Shown here: positions 47,240-57,564 of the stretch, one piece after another
How the letters are laid out: every line of letters begins with the position of its first letter
Numbering within the stretch: the first letter of the stretch is position 1
From: Oscillospiraceae bacterium
GTDB taxonomy: Bacteria; Bacillota; Clostridia; Oscillospirales; CAG-272
Length of the DNA stretch: 64,000 bases
NCBI GenBank assembly: GCA_015064205.1
Contig: SVSR01000001.1
Span: forward strand, 119,840 to 183,839
Direction of reading: 5' to 3'
Notes under the pieces: generated by a model
Seen by the model: only the letters and a program-made list of their open reading frames with translations
Databases searched by the model: none
Told to the model about the DNA's origin: nothing
Program-made: the position numbers and the translations under genes

Positions 47240-48643
47240 ATGGAATTTATGAAAAGAGATCTTGTAAAAAGTATTTATTCCGGCAGCGCGGCATTTGCCG
47301 GCAAAGAGGTAGTGCTAGGCGGTTGGGCAAGAAGCGTGCGCGACAGTAAGGCGTTTGGCTTTATCGACCTTTATGACGGAAGCTGCTTCAAGTGCGTTCA
47401 GGTAGTTTTTGAAAGAGAAAAAATTGATAATTATGACGAGATCGCAAAGCTCAACGTTGGCTCTGCGGTTGTTGTAACGGGTATAGTTGAGCTTACGCCC
47501 GAAATGAAGCAGCCCTTTGAAATAAAGGCAACGAAGGTTGAGATCGAGGGCGCATCTACGCCCGATTATCCGCTTCAGAAGAAGCGCCATACTGTTGAAT
47601 ATCTTCGTGAGCAGGCATATCTCAGACCAAGAACAAATCTGTTTTCCGCAGTGTTCAGAGTACGCAGCGAGGTAGCGTACGCTATCCACAGCTTCTTTAA
47701 TGAACGTGGATTTGTTTACGTTCACACTCCGCTTATCACGGGCTCAGACTGTGAGGGCGCAGGAGAAATGTTCAGAGTAACAACGCTTGATCTTGAAAAT
47801 CCTCCGAGAACTGAAGACGGCAAGATAGATTTTTCCAAGGATTTCTTCGGTAAGAGCGCAAACCTTACGGTATCAGGTCAGCTTGAGGGCGAAACCTACG
47901 CTATGGCGTTTGGTAATATCTACACGTTTGGTCCGACATTCAGAGCTGAAAACTCGAATACCGCAAGACACGCGGCAGAGTTCTGGATGATAGAGCCCGA
48001 GATCGCATTTGCAGACTTAAATGACAATATGCAGCTTGCGTGGGATATGATAAAGTATATCATAAACCACGTGCTTGAAAAGTGCGCGCAGGAGCTTGAA
48101 TTCTTCAACAGCTTCGTTGATAAAACACTTCTTGAAAGACTCAACGCGCTTGCACAGAGCGATTATGAAAAGGTAACGTATACCGATGCAATCGAGCTTC
48201 TCAAAAAGAGCGGCGCAGACTTCAAGTATCCTGTTGAATGGGGATGCGATCTTCAGACAGAGCACGAAAGATACCTCACAGAGCAGATATTCAAAAAGCC
48301 TGTGTTTGTTATTGACTATCCGAAGGAGATAAAGTCCTTCTATATGCGACTTAACGACGACAACAAGACAGTTGCCGCTATGGACCTGCTCGTACCGGGA
48401 GTTGGTGAGATAATCGGCGGAAGCCAGAGAGAAGAGCGCCTTGAAATACTTCAGGCAAGAATGGCAGAGCTTGGCCTAAGCGAAGAGGACTATTGGTGGT
48501 ATCTCAATTTACGCAAGTACGGAGGAACAAAGCACGCAGGATACGGCCTCGGCTTTGAGCGTATCATTATGTACCTCACGGGTGTATCCAACATCCGCGA
48601 CGTAATTCCTTACCCCAGAACAGTAGGGAATGCTGAATATTAA
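47240..48643 (+). CDS. asnS: Asparaginyl-tRNA synthetase
   Basis: [89 protein letters not shown]. Confidence 0.97.
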   Translation: MEFMKRDLVKSIYSGSAAFAGKEVVLGGWARSVRDSKAFGFIDLYDGSCFKCVQVVFEREKIDNYDEIAKLNVGSAVVVTGIVELTPEMKQPFEIKATKVEIEGASTPDYPLQKKRHTVEYLREQAYLRPRTNLFSAVFRVRSEVAYAIHSFFNERGFVYVHTPLITGSDCEGAGEMFRVTTLDLENPPRTEDGKIDFSKDFFGKSANLTVSGQLEGETYAMAFGNIYTFGPTFRAENSNTARHAAEFWMIEPEIAFADLNDNMQLAWDMIKYIINHVLEKCAQELEFFNSFVDKTLLERLNALAQSDYEKVTYTDAIELLKKSGADFKYPVEWGCDLQTEHERYLTEQIFKKPVFVIDYPKEIKSFYMRLNDDNKTVAAMDLLVPGVGEIIGGSQREERLEILQARMAELGLSEEDYWWYLNLRKYGGTKHAGYGLGFERIIMYLTGVSNIRDVIPYPRTVGNAEY

Positions 48644-48647
48644 TAAT

Positions 48648-48679
48648 AAAAAAGAAACACCCTCGGGTGTTTCTTTTTT
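48648..48679. terminator. Bidirectional terminator between asnS and the M20 peptidase gene
   Basis: AAAAAAGAAACACCC TC GGGTGTTTCTTTTTT. Confidence 0.9.
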
Positions 48680-48680
48680 A

Positions 48681-49832
48681 TTATATAGAACAAGCAATTG
48701 CGACTATTCTTTTTGCAGACTCGGCAAGAGATGAGAGCAGGGAATGTTCATTTATTGAATGAGAACCACTGCCGTCAGTACCCAATGAGTCCATACACGG
48801 AATACCGGCGGCAGTTACCTCAGCCGCGTCAGAGCCGCCTCTTAATGCTTTTCCCTCAAGCGTCTGGATCCCGTTTTCGGCAAAAATCTCGTTAACACGC
48901 TTTAAAAGCTGTAAGTTTCTTTCATTTTTCTCCATCGAAAGACGGGAGCTTATCATTGTAACCGTGCAGCTTGTTCCTATAACATCTTCACGGTCAGCGA
49001 GCTCTTGCACGTAGTTTATTATCCACTGTCTTTGTTCCTGTGTAGCAAATCTGAAATTAACAGAGAAGGAGCAATCGCACGGAATAGTATTAACGGCGCT
49101 TCCGCCTTTGATTATACCGCAACTGCACGTTATTCCATCGTCGTCCTTTAATTTTTCAAGTTCGATTATCTTGTGTGCCGCTGCTGCAATGGCACTTGCG
49201 CCTTCGTTTGCACATCTTGATGCGTGTCCTGCCTTGCCCGTGACGTCAAATCTGAAAGACAAGATACCCTTGCGAACAAGCACCGCTCTGCCAGGCTTAT
49301 ATCCCTCAAGGTTGAGGAACGCAACTGCATTTTTTGCTTTTTCGCATATGTAATTGATGGTGGCTTTGTTACTTTGCATACTGCCGCATTCCTCGTCGGT
49401 CTGGAGCAAAAGCATAACCGGACGCTTTGTGAAGCCGCATTCTTTGAGTGCATGCATTGCAAAAAATCCTGCAACAACTCCGCCCTTGCAATCGTTAACT
49501 CCGGGGCCGTATATCTTTTCAGAGTCAAGGTGCACGGCAGGTGTACCAAACATTCCAACGGGATGAACTGTATCAATGTGGCCTGAAATGCAAAGAGGTG
49601 CAAGGCTTGAATCAGGATTCATTGTTATACAAACAACGTCGCCTGATACCTCTTGCCTGAAAACTTCGACTTTAAAGCCAAGCTTTTCTGCCTTAGCTAT
49701 AAAATATGCGCCTACTGCGTCAACTCCTTCTTTGAAGTTTGTAGGGCTTTCAATGTTTCCAACATCTTCCCAAACTTTAATATATGTATCGTTGAGCTTG
49801 TCAACAGTTTCAAATACTTCGTTGCAAACCAT
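48681..49832 (-). CDS. M20 family metallopeptidase
   Basis: LCISGHIDTVHPVGMFG, GPGVNDCKGGVVAGFFAM, LLQTDEECGS, RGGSDAAEVTAAGIPCMDSLGTDGSGSH. Confidence 0.93.
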   Translation of the reverse strand: MVCNEVFETVDKLNDTYIKVWEDVGNIESPTNFKEGVDAVGAYFIAKAEKLGFKVEVFRQEVSGDVVCITMNPDSSLAPLCISGHIDTVHPVGMFGTPAVHLDSEKIYGPGVNDCKGGVVAGFFAMHALKECGFTKRPVMLLLQTDEECGSMQSNKATINYICEKAKNAVAFLNLEGYKPGRAVLVRKGILSFRFDVTGKAGHASRCANEGASAIAAAAHKIIELEKLKDDDGITCSCGIIKGGSAVNTIPCDCSFSVNFRFATQEQRQWIINYVQELADREDVIGTSCTVTMISSRLSMEKNERNLQLLKRVNEIFAENGIQTLEGKALRGGSDAAEVTAAGIPCMDSLGTDGSGSHSINEHSLLSSLAESAKRIVAIACSI

Positions 49833-49843
49833 AATAAATCTCC

Positions 49844-50965
49844 TTATCTGAAGCTTTCAATAACGTAATTTACAAGTTCTTTGTCGGCAAGCTTCCATAA
49901 ACGGAAAAACGCAAGTATTCTGCCTGCCATAGTGTGCCTTCCGGCAACCTTTTTCATTTTATCAAGATCGTATTTGAAAAACCAGTCCCATTTTGTGTAG
50001 GAGCCGAATTTTTCTTTTTTCAGAAAGACACGCTTCTTTCTTTCGTTTAAGCATAAACCCTTTGCAGCAAGCGGCCACAAAAGCGCATACTGAAGTGGCG
50101 ACAAATTTCTGAATATTGCAGGAGATTCGCCCTCTTGTACAGTGTTATTTTCACGGTTTATATGAACAGGCAGATTTTCCCACGACATAGTGGTTTCGGT
50201 AAACTCAAGCTTTATGAGCATACCTGTATCAGTAAACTTCTGTATCCTCTGAAAATCGGTATCGAAAATGAAATTGCCGAGAGAGTAGAAAATTATCTTG
50301 TCACAGACCTTTTCATAGCCCTGCACAACGTGCGGATGATGCGAAATAACAGCATCGGCGCCGTATTTTATGTAGTTTCTGTATCTTTTTCTTACAAAAG
50401 GCAGAGGCACGTGGGAAAACTCAGCGCCTGCATGGCATATAACGATGCACCAGCGGTATTTGGATTTCAGCTCTTCTATCTCTGCCTTGATTCTGTCATC
50501 ATAATTCCACATAAGGCATCCGGGAGTTTTCTCGTCAGACACAGCGTGAGTTGAGTTTGTAACTGAGATTATTGCTATGCCGCCGTCTTTATCTATTATC
50601 ACAGGCTTTGCCGCCTCGTTTATGTTTTCACCAACACCGATGGTTTGAACATTGTTTTCACGTGCGATATCAAGAGTGCTTCGCATACCCTCATCGCCGC
50701 AGTCCATTATGTGATTGTTGGCAAGATTCCATATGTTGCCGTTCATTTTTTTTATCGGGTGAACACAGTCCGCAGGATTTGCGTGTATTATCGACTTATC
50801 GCTTCTGCCCTCTGCCGTGCTGATTGCGCCTTCTACGTTAACGACGGTATAGTCGGCATCAGATAGAAAGTTTTCAACTTTTTTATCAAGCAGATCTTCT
50901 TTGAAACAGGAGTCTGAAAAGTGTCTTGTGAAAGCAATGTCTCCTGTAAAAGCTATTTTTGTCAT
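49844..50965 (-). CDS. CapA family protein (PGA synthase CapA-like metallophosphatase)
   Basis: MTKIAFTGDIAFTRHF, NVEGAIS, NLANNHIMDCGDEGMRSTLD, VICHAGAEF, GADAVISHHPHVVQGYE, FYSLGNFIFD; start at 50965 preceded by AAGGAG (track start 51103 too far upstream). Confidence 0.88.
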   Translation of the reverse strand: MTKIAFTGDIAFTRHFSDSCFKEDLLDKKVENFLSDADYTVVNVEGAISTAEGRSDKSIIHANPADCVHPIKKMNGNIWNLANNHIMDCGDEGMRSTLDIARENNVQTIGVGENINEAAKPVIIDKDGGIAIISVTNSTHAVSDEKTPGCLMWNYDDRIKAEIEELKSKYRWCIVICHAGAEFSHVPLPFVRKRYRNYIKYGADAVISHHPHVVQGYEKVCDKIIFYSLGNFIFDTDFQRIQKFTDTGMLIKLEFTETTMSWENLPVHINRENNTVQEGESPAIFRNLSPLQYALLWPLAAKGLCLNERKKRVFLKKEKFGSYTKWDWFFKYDLDKMKKVAGRHTMAGRILAFFRLWKLADKELVNYVIESFR

Positions 50966-51065
50966 TGAAACAATAACTCCTTGTTGTGAAAGATGTAACT
51001 TATTAACTGTATTATAAAATGAAAATATACGTTTGTAAATAACATTTCGATCTAATAAAGCAAAA

Positions 51066-51095
51066 AAAGCACCATCCGCAAGGATGATGCCATTT
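51066..51095 (-). terminator. Terminator of the PFL-family gene
   Basis: GCACCATCC GCAA GGATGATGC with T-rich tail on the minus strand. Confidence 0.75.
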
Positions 51096-51106
51096 TTGTA
51101 CATAAA

Positions 51107-52465
51107 TTAGTTTTTGAGGCTGTGTATGGGTGCGGGAATACGTCCGCCTCGTGCGATGAATTTCGCAGGCGAGTAGTTGTTGACCTTGATAACGGGCGCG
51201 TGACCTAAAAGTCCACCGTAATCAACAACATCACCAACATTCATACCGTATGCCGGTATTACTCTTACCGCAGTTGTTTTGGTATTTGCTACGCCGATAG
51301 ATATTTCATCAGCGATAATACCGCTTATAACATCCTCGCTTGTGTCGCCGGGTATTACGATCATGTCAAGACCGACCGAGCATACGGCCGTCATAGCTTC
51401 AAGCTTTTCGATTGAAAGCGAGCCGCATGTTACTGCGTCTATCATGCCCTGGTCCTCGGATACGGGAATAAATGCGCCCGAAAGTCCGCCAACGCTTGAT
51501 GAAGCCATAACGCCGCCTTTTTTTACTGCGTCATTTAAAAGTGCAAGCGCCGCTGTCGTTCCGCAAGCACCGCAGGACTCAAGCCCCATTTCCTCAAGAA
51601 TATGCGCAACAGAGTCACCGATTGCGGGAGTAGGAGCAAGAGAGAGGTCGACTATACCAAAGGGCACTCCGAGTCTCTTGGAAGCTTCAAGAGCAACGAG
51701 CTGACCCACACGTGTTATCTTGAATGCGGTCTTCTTTATAGTTTCTGCAAGTGTCTGGAAATCGCAGTTGCCTGCACGCTTGATAGCGCTTGATACAACG
51801 CCCGGGCCGGATACTCCAACGCTGAGCACGACATCTCCTTCGCCAACACCGTGGAAAGCTCCCGCCATAAAGGGGTTGTCCTCAGGTGCATTAGCGAATA
51901 CCACGAATTTTGCGCAACCGATAGAGCCGTTATCACGCGTGAGATAAGCGGCACGTTTTACTATCTTTCCCATTCTTGCAACGGCGTCCATGTTAATGCC
52001 GGCTTTTGTTGTTGCAACGTTTACAGACGAGCAAACGAGCTTTGTTTCTGCAAGCGCTTCGGGTATGACAGAGAGAAGAGTGTCGTCAGCCTTGGTCATA
52101 CCTTTGTGTACAAGTGCACCGAAACCGCCGATGAAGTTTATGCCGAGAGTATCAGCCGCGCGGTCGAGCGTTTTTGCAACGTTTATAAATCCGTCGGGTG
52201 AAAGGTGTCCGCCTATAAGAGAAATAGGCGTTACGGCAACTCTTTTGTTGATTATCGGAATACCGTATTCCTTTTCAATATTCTCGCCTGTTTTAACGAG
52301 GTTGCGTGCGCATGTTGTTATTTTATTATAAATATTCTCGCAAAGGCGCTTTTCATCGGAATCAGCGCAGTCGAGAAGGGAGATGCCCATCGTTGTCGTT
52401 CTGATATCGAGGTTTTCCTCGTGTATCATATTTATAGTTTCAAGAATATCTGCTGTATTTAACAT
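51107..52465 (-). CDS. PFL family protein (DUF711/UPF0210)
   Basis: [67 protein letters not shown]. Confidence 0.94.
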   Translation of the reverse strand: MLNTADILETINMIHEENLDIRTTTMGISLLDCADSDEKRLCENIYNKITTCARNLVKTGENIEKEYGIPIINKRVAVTPISLIGGHLSPDGFINVAKTLDRAADTLGINFIGGFGALVHKGMTKADDTLLSVIPEALAETKLVCSSVNVATTKAGINMDAVARMGKIVKRAAYLTRDNGSIGCAKFVVFANAPEDNPFMAGAFHGVGEGDVVLSVGVSGPGVVSSAIKRAGNCDFQTLAETIKKTAFKITRVGQLVALEASKRLGVPFGIVDLSLAPTPAIGDSVAHILEEMGLESCGACGTTAALALLNDAVKKGGVMASSSVGGLSGAFIPVSEDQGMIDAVTCGSLSIEKLEAMTAVCSVGLDMIVIPGDTSEDVISGIIADEISIGVANTKTTAVRVIPAYGMNVGDVVDYGGLLGHAPVIKVNNYSPAKFIARGGRIPAPIHSLKN

Positions 52466-52487
52466 ATATGTATCTCCACTAATATAA

Positions 52488-52757
52488 TCAGATGCGGTGC
52501 ATCGAGTTGAAAATATCTTCGTGCATAGTCTGAATTACAAGTCCCTTGGCCGTACCGTGTTCTTTCATTTTATCAACAAATTCCGTAAAGGGCATGTTAA
52601 GAGATGTAATATCAACGAGCATGATCATTGCAAAATAATCACGCATAACGCTTTGAGATATATCAACTATGTTTGCTCCGAACTTAGAGCAGATCGCCGA
52701 TACGTCTGCGATGATACCGAGCGTGTCTTTACCTGTTACCGTTATAACTGCTTTCAT
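52488..52757 (-). CDS. ACT domain-containing protein (UPF0237)
   Basis: [50 protein letters not shown]; upstream of DUF711 as usual. Confidence 0.93.
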   Translation of the reverse strand: MKAVITVTGKDTLGIIADVSAICSKFGANIVDISQSVMRDYFAMIMLVDITSLNMPFTEFVDKMKEHGTAKGLVIQTMHEDIFNSMHRI

Positions 52758-52932
52758 GATTCTATCCTTCCTTTTCGCCAAAATACACAGTAATTATACT
52801 ATATATGTTCAGATATTTCAAGGCTATTGTGAAAATAATAACGGCTTTTTGAGAAAAAGTATTAAAAAACTTGTAATAATGATTATTGTATGATACAATG
52901 TATAATATATGAAATAAAAAACGGTGGTTGGT

Positions 52933-53475
52933 ATGAACGAGTATTCAAACTATTTTGAGTATTGTGTAGAAGTAAAAAACGAAGGTGCGCTCAGACTTAA
53001 AAGATTTCTGCTTGTTTTGGCGTATATTCTTTTTCCCGTTGTGCTTTTTTCGCTTCTTTGTATGCTGAGGCTGTACGTGCTCGGATGCTTCACGGTGCTA
53101 TTGACTGCTATACTCTGCTTTTTCACCTGGCGATACGTTCAGATAGAATACGAGTATATCGTAGTGAAAGGCGAGATGAGCTTTTCTAAAATATTCGGCA
53201 GGCGTTCAAGACGCGAATTCTTGAAGGTGAGAATACATGATATGTCGATGCTGGCACCTTATAAAGATGCATATAAATCACGTGCGGACTCGATCGACAA
53301 GAAGTATTATGCAGTTTCTTCAATTAAATCACCCGATATCTACGCGGCAATATTCAAAGAGGGAAAGAAGAATGAGCAGGCAGTGGTGCTTTTTGAAGCA
53401 ACCTCAAAATTTGTGCGCCTCGCTAAATTTTATAATTCCGCGATAGTGGTTGAGAATCCCGAGCTAAGATACTGA
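52933..53475 (+). CDS. Hypothetical membrane protein (DUF6106-like)
   Basis: Two TM helices followed by a soluble domain SFSKIFGRRSRREFLKVRIHDMSMLAPY; family assignment tentative. Confidence 0.6.
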   Translation: MNEYSNYFEYCVEVKNEGALRLKRFLLVLAYILFPVVLFSLLCMLRLYVLGCFTVLLTAILCFFTWRYVQIEYEYIVVKGEMSFSKIFGRRSRREFLKVRIHDMSMLAPYKDAYKSRADSIDKKYYAVSSIKSPDIYAAIFKEGKKNEQAVVLFEATSKFVRLAKFYNSAIVVENPELRY

Positions 53476-53539
53476 TTTGTCATAATGAGAGAGTACTTCA
53501 AATAAAATTATATAAGTGTAATTTTATCTGGAGGAAGGC

Positions 53540-54085
53540 ATGAAAAAATCTGTATTTTGCTTTTTTATAATAAACTTTCTTATAGTCATGATGCTTGTTT
53601 CCTGCCGTGCGCCCTTGCAGGCTGATAAGATGCTTGTTTACCAAAACGAAAGCGAGCATGACATTGTCCTCACGCTTGGCGAATATAAATACCCTATGCA
53701 TTTAAGCTTTAGTGCAGGCCGTGAGAATGTACCGAGAGACGGCAGAGCCACTATGGCGGGCGGAGTTTTAGAGGGTGTTGAATTTGAAATGCAGTCGGGT
53801 GCACTTAAAATGCAGGTTGGCGAGCTTGAATACATGCTTGATAAAAGCGACTGCGATTCGCTTTATGCTCTCTTTTCATCTTTTGCGATAAAAGAGGATG
53901 AGTTCAAAGGGGTTACCTCAGAAGAGGGAAGCGGTATTCTTGAAGCAAGATTTGACGGCTTGTATGAGTATACGTTGTTTTTGAACGAAAGCGATTATAC
54001 TCCTGTAAAAATAATGGCAGAAACAGACGCAGGCTTATGTACTGTGGAGTTTGAAAATAAAGAATCAAGTCAGAAGGCTGAGTAA
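53540..54085 (+). CDS. Hypothetical lipoprotein
   Basis: Lipobox MLVSC after hydrophobic signal; located directly upstream of alr. Confidence 0.65.
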   Translation: MKKSVFCFFIINFLIVMMLVSCRAPLQADKMLVYQNESEHDIVLTLGEYKYPMHLSFSAGRENVPRDGRATMAGGVLEGVEFEMQSGALKMQVGELEYMLDKSDCDSLYALFSSFAIKEDEFKGVTSEEGSGILEARFDGLYEYTLFLNESDYTPVKIMAETDAGLCTVEFENKESSQKAE

Positions 54086-54086
54086 A

Positions 54087-55244
54087 ATGGAAAATATAAT
54101 TGACGTATTAAACGGCGAGCTTGCCGGCAGAAGCCATAAGGTTTGGACAGAGATAAACCTTGCGGCTCTTGCGCGCAATTACAAAAGAATAGAAAAGCAA
54201 GTCTGCGCAAAAAACGCAGGCTGTGCCGTTATTCCCGTTATCAAGGCTGATGCATACGGGCACGGAGCGGCAAAAGCAATAGAAACTCTTACGCTTTGCG
54301 GTGCAAAGCTTTTTGCAGTATCTGCAGTTTCTGAAGCGTTAGAGCTAGCCAAAGTATGCCCTGAAGCCGATATATTGATACTCGGATATACCGACGCGCG
54401 CGATGTTGATCTTCTTCTTAAGTATGATCTGATACAGACGGTATATTCTCCCGATTATGCAAGAGCATTAAACGAGGCTTGTAGCAGACTTGGCGGCGAT
54501 CTTCGTGTACATATCAAGCTTGACTCGGGTATGAACAGACTCGGATTTGATACAAGGGATGCGGAAAAAACTGTGTCTGAGATAACACTCGTATCAAAGT
54601 ATGAACACTTAAAATGCGAGGGTATATTTACTCACTTTGCGTGTGCTGACGAAAAAGAAAACGACATGACGTCACGCCAGATTTCTCTTTTTGAAAAAGT
54701 TGTCGGCATGCTTGAAGAAAGAGGCGTTTACTTCAATATAAAGCACGTATGCAACAGCGCTGGTATTCTCAGGGACGATGTACCCGTATACGATGCGGTC
54801 AGAGCAGGTATAATTCTATATGGGCTCGCACCTTCGTACGATTTTGAAGATCCGTGTCTTGAAACGGTAATGACTTTAAAAGCGAGAGTAGCGCACGTTC
54901 ATGAAGTGGAACCCGGAGAGAGCATCAGCTATGGGGCAAAATTTGTTGCTGATAAGAAGATGAAGATAGCAACGCTTCCGATAGGATATGCCGACGGATT
55001 TATAAGAGCGTATGCGGCGGCCAGAGTGATGATAGGCGGCAAAAGCTGCCCTGTGGTCGGGCGCATATGCATGGATCAGTGCATGGTGGACGTAAGCGGT
55101 GTTGACGTGGGCCTTGGCGATGAAGCGGTGATCTTTGAAGATAGCAGGCAGATAGAAGAGCTTGCAAGGCTTGCTGATACGATAGGCTATGAGGTATTGT
55201 GCCTTATAGGCAAGCGCGTACCGCGAGTTTATATTAATAAATGA
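54087..55244 (+). CDS. alr: Alanine racemase
   Basis: AVIPVIKADAYGHGA, HIKLDSGMNRLGF, SYGAKFVADKKMKIATLPIGYADGF, VVGRICMDQCMVDVSG; start at 54087 (track start overlaps upstream gene). Confidence 0.95.
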   Translation: MENIIDVLNGELAGRSHKVWTEINLAALARNYKRIEKQVCAKNAGCAVIPVIKADAYGHGAAKAIETLTLCGAKLFAVSAVSEALELAKVCPEADILILGYTDARDVDLLLKYDLIQTVYSPDYARALNEACSRLGGDLRVHIKLDSGMNRLGFDTRDAEKTVSEITLVSKYEHLKCEGIFTHFACADEKENDMTSRQISLFEKVVGMLEERGVYFNIKHVCNSAGILRDDVPVYDAVRAGIILYGLAPSYDFEDPCLETVMTLKARVAHVHEVEPGESISYGAKFVADKKMKIATLPIGYADGFIRAYAAARVMIGGKSCPVVGRICMDQCMVDVSGVDVGLGDEAVIFEDSRQIEELARLADTIGYEVLCLIGKRVPRVYINK

Positions 55245-55277
55245 GCAAGGGCAGGAAATACTTCTGCCTTTGCAAAT

Positions 55278-55307
55278 AAAGGCAGGAGTATTCTCTTGCC
55301 TTTATTT
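55278..55307 (+). terminator. Intrinsic terminator downstream of alr (3:4 hairpin of a four-segment structure)
   Basis: AAAGGCAGGAG TATT CTCTTGCCTTT ATTTG. Confidence 0.75.
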
Positions 55308-55318
55308 GTAAAATGCGC

Positions 55319-55347
55319 TTGATTTTAGTGCTTGTATATGGTATACT
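55319..55347 (+). promoter_or_regulatory. Promoter of ackA
   Basis: TTGATT - 17 nt - TATACT. Confidence 0.7.
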
Positions 55348-55386
55348 CTAACATGGATATAAAAAGTGAAAACGAAAGGGAAAATA

Positions 55387-56598
55387 ATGAAAGTTCTTGT
55401 TGTTAACGCAGGCAGCTCGTCGCTCAAATATCAGCTTTTTGATACTTCAAACGGCGACGTTCTTGCAAAGGGTATATGCGAAAGAATAGGTATCGGCGGC
55501 GCTATTACGCATAAGGTACCGGGACGTGAAAATTACAGCGCTGAGATAGAAATGAAAAATCATACTGTTGCAACACGTATTCTCGTTGAAACGCTCTGCT
55601 CGCCCACTCTCGGTGTTATAAAATCTATGGACGAAATTGAAGCGGTAGGTCACAGAATCGTCCACGGCGGCGCTTACCTCAAGGAAAGCGTGCTTGTTGA
55701 CGATGATGTTCTTGAAAAGCTCAAGGGTTGCCTTGATATAGCGCCTCTTCATACGGCGGCGCATCTTATGGGTATTCACGGCTGTATTGAAGCTATGCCC
55801 GGCAAGCCTCAGGTGCTTGTTATCGACACGGCGTTCCATTCAACTATGCCGCCTGAAGCGTATACGTATCCGCTTCCTAAGGATATGTGCGAAAAGTATC
55901 ATATCCGCCGCTACGGCTTCCACGGTACGTCTCACAGATATGTGTCAGGTGAGATGATAAAAATCCTCGGAAAGCCCGCGGAGGCAACAAAGATAATTAC
56001 CTGCCATCTTGGTAACGGCTCGTCTATATCGGCTGTAAAGGGCGGTGAGGTTATCGACACAAGCATGGGATTTACACCCCTTGACGGCTTTATTATGGGT
56101 TCACGCTGCGGTTCGATCGACCCTGCCATTGTTCCGTTTATAATGGAAAAAGAGGGGATGACACCCGATGAGATGAATAACTTTATGAATAAAAACTGCG
56201 GATTTTTGGGCGTATCGGGCGGACTTTCGAGCGACTGCCGCAATCTCGGCGAGGCCATAGCGGAAGGAAACAGTGACGCAAAGCTTGCAATAGATATTCT
56301 CACCTATCAGATAAGAAAGTATATCGGTGCGTACTCTGCGGCTATGAACGGACTGGACGCGCTCGTGTTTACTGCAGGAATCGGTGAAAACCGTACAGAG
56401 ATCAGACGTGACGCTTGTCAGAATATGGACTTCTTCGGAATCGTACTTGACGAAGAAAAGAACGAGGCAACCAAGCTTCAGGGCGATAACGTATGTATTT
56501 CTAAGCCTGAGTCAAAGGTTAAGGTATACGTTATACCCACAAACGAGGAGCTTATGATCGCTCAGGATACAGAAAGAATAGTACAGGGACTTAAATAA
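55387..56598 (+). CDS. ackA: Acetate kinase
   Basis: MKVLVVNAGSSSLKYQLF, GHRIVHGG, RRYGFHGTSHRYV, CHLGNGSSISAVK, DTSMGFTPLDGFIMGSRCG, FTAGIGEN. Confidence 0.97.
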   Translation: MKVLVVNAGSSSLKYQLFDTSNGDVLAKGICERIGIGGAITHKVPGRENYSAEIEMKNHTVATRILVETLCSPTLGVIKSMDEIEAVGHRIVHGGAYLKESVLVDDDVLEKLKGCLDIAPLHTAAHLMGIHGCIEAMPGKPQVLVIDTAFHSTMPPEAYTYPLPKDMCEKYHIRRYGFHGTSHRYVSGEMIKILGKPAEATKIITCHLGNGSSISAVKGGEVIDTSMGFTPLDGFIMGSRCGSIDPAIVPFIMEKEGMTPDEMNNFMNKNCGFLGVSGGLSSDCRNLGEAIAEGNSDAKLAIDILTYQIRKYIGAYSAAMNGLDALVFTAGIGENRTEIRRDACQNMDFFGIVLDEEKNEATKLQGDNVCISKPESKVKVYVIPTNEELMIAQDTERIVQGLK

Positions 56599-56604
56599 CA
56601 TTAA

Positions 56605-56635
56605 AAGCGAAGCGGTTACGCTTCGCTTTTTTGTA
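56605..56635 (+). terminator. Terminator of ackA
   Basis: AAGCGAAGCG GTTA CGCTTCGCTTTTTT. Confidence 0.88.
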
Positions 56636-56703
56636 CGGTGCTTGAAATATTAACAAATAACGCGGTATAATATAGTCAAGTAAATATATTTAAGGATATA
56701 CAA

Positions 56704-57522
56704 ATGAAAAAAATCGGAAGAATAAATATAATAATGCTCGTCCTGTCGGCGTTTGTGCTGATATGCTATCTGCCGTATTTTTGTCTTGTTGTTTTTAACG
56801 GCGAAGCGTTTACCTCTTGTTTGATTCCGTTTACGGTAGTGGTGGCGGCAAGTCTGCCCGCTCTGCTTTTTATAAAATACAGAGACAGGCTTAACCGCTT
56901 TTTCAAATCACTGCGCATCGTTTATATTTCGGGCATGTGCTTCTATTTTGTAACCTTCCTCATCTTTGGTACGTATATCGGTATATGCGCAAGCGTTGAT
57001 GCCGATACTGCCGCAGAACAGTTTATTAAAACTGACGGAAGCGGTGAAGGGGATATAGTTCTCGTGTTCGGTTGCCGAACTTACGGCTATACGCCGAGCT
57101 GGCAGCTTAAGAGCAGACTCGATACGGCATATGAGCTTCTTGAGGCTTTACCCGACTCGGTATGCATTGTGTCGGGCGGAGAGGGTGTAAACGAGGGCGT
57201 TGCCGAGGCTTATTCTATGTGTGAGTATCTTGTCGCCCGCGGTATTGACCGAGAGCGCATATACACAGAGCCTGATTCAACAAATACCTATGAAAATATA
57301 GAGTTTTCAATGGCGCTTGCCGAAAAGAAGAACCTCAGGTATGAGAGGGTAATAGGTGTGTCGTCAGATTTCCATTTACCAAGAGTCAAGTATTTGTTTG
57401 ATTATTATGATGTATGGGCTGACGTTGTATCAGCGCCCTCACGTGATTTCTGGCAGTTCTTTATGAGTATTGTCAGAGAGTATATGGCTTACGTTAAACT
57501 TTTTCTTGTCACAAGCTTTTAA
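56704..57522 (+). CDS. YdcF/SanA/ElyC family (DUF218) membrane protein
   Basis: TM helices then DIVLVFGCRTYGYTPSWQLKSRLDTAYELL, CIVSGGEGVNEGVAEAYSMCEYLVARGI, DSTNTYENIEFS. Confidence 0.87.
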   Translation: MKKIGRINIIMLVLSAFVLICYLPYFCLVVFNGEAFTSCLIPFTVVVAASLPALLFIKYRDRLNRFFKSLRIVYISGMCFYFVTFLIFGTYIGICASVDADTAAEQFIKTDGSGEGDIVLVFGCRTYGYTPSWQLKSRLDTAYELLEALPDSVCIVSGGEGVNEGVAEAYSMCEYLVARGIDRERIYTEPDSTNTYENIEFSMALAEKKNLRYERVIGVSSDFHLPRVKYLFDYYDVWADVVSAPSRDFWQFFMSIVREYMAYVKLFLVTSF

Positions 57523-57564
57523 GAAAACTAATATACTGTAAGAAAATATATCGGGGGGATATTT

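Noticed and set aside
47100-47240. Possible T-box leader upstream of asnS
   Set aside because: No T-box sequence (TGGNACCGCG-like) or terminator/antiterminator pair found; only a weak CTTTGCAAA/TTGCAAAG-like repeat.
50966-51103. N-terminal extension of the CapA-family ORF
   Set aside because: An ATG at 50965 with AAGGAG matches the family start (MTKIAFTGDI); the extension looks non-coding.
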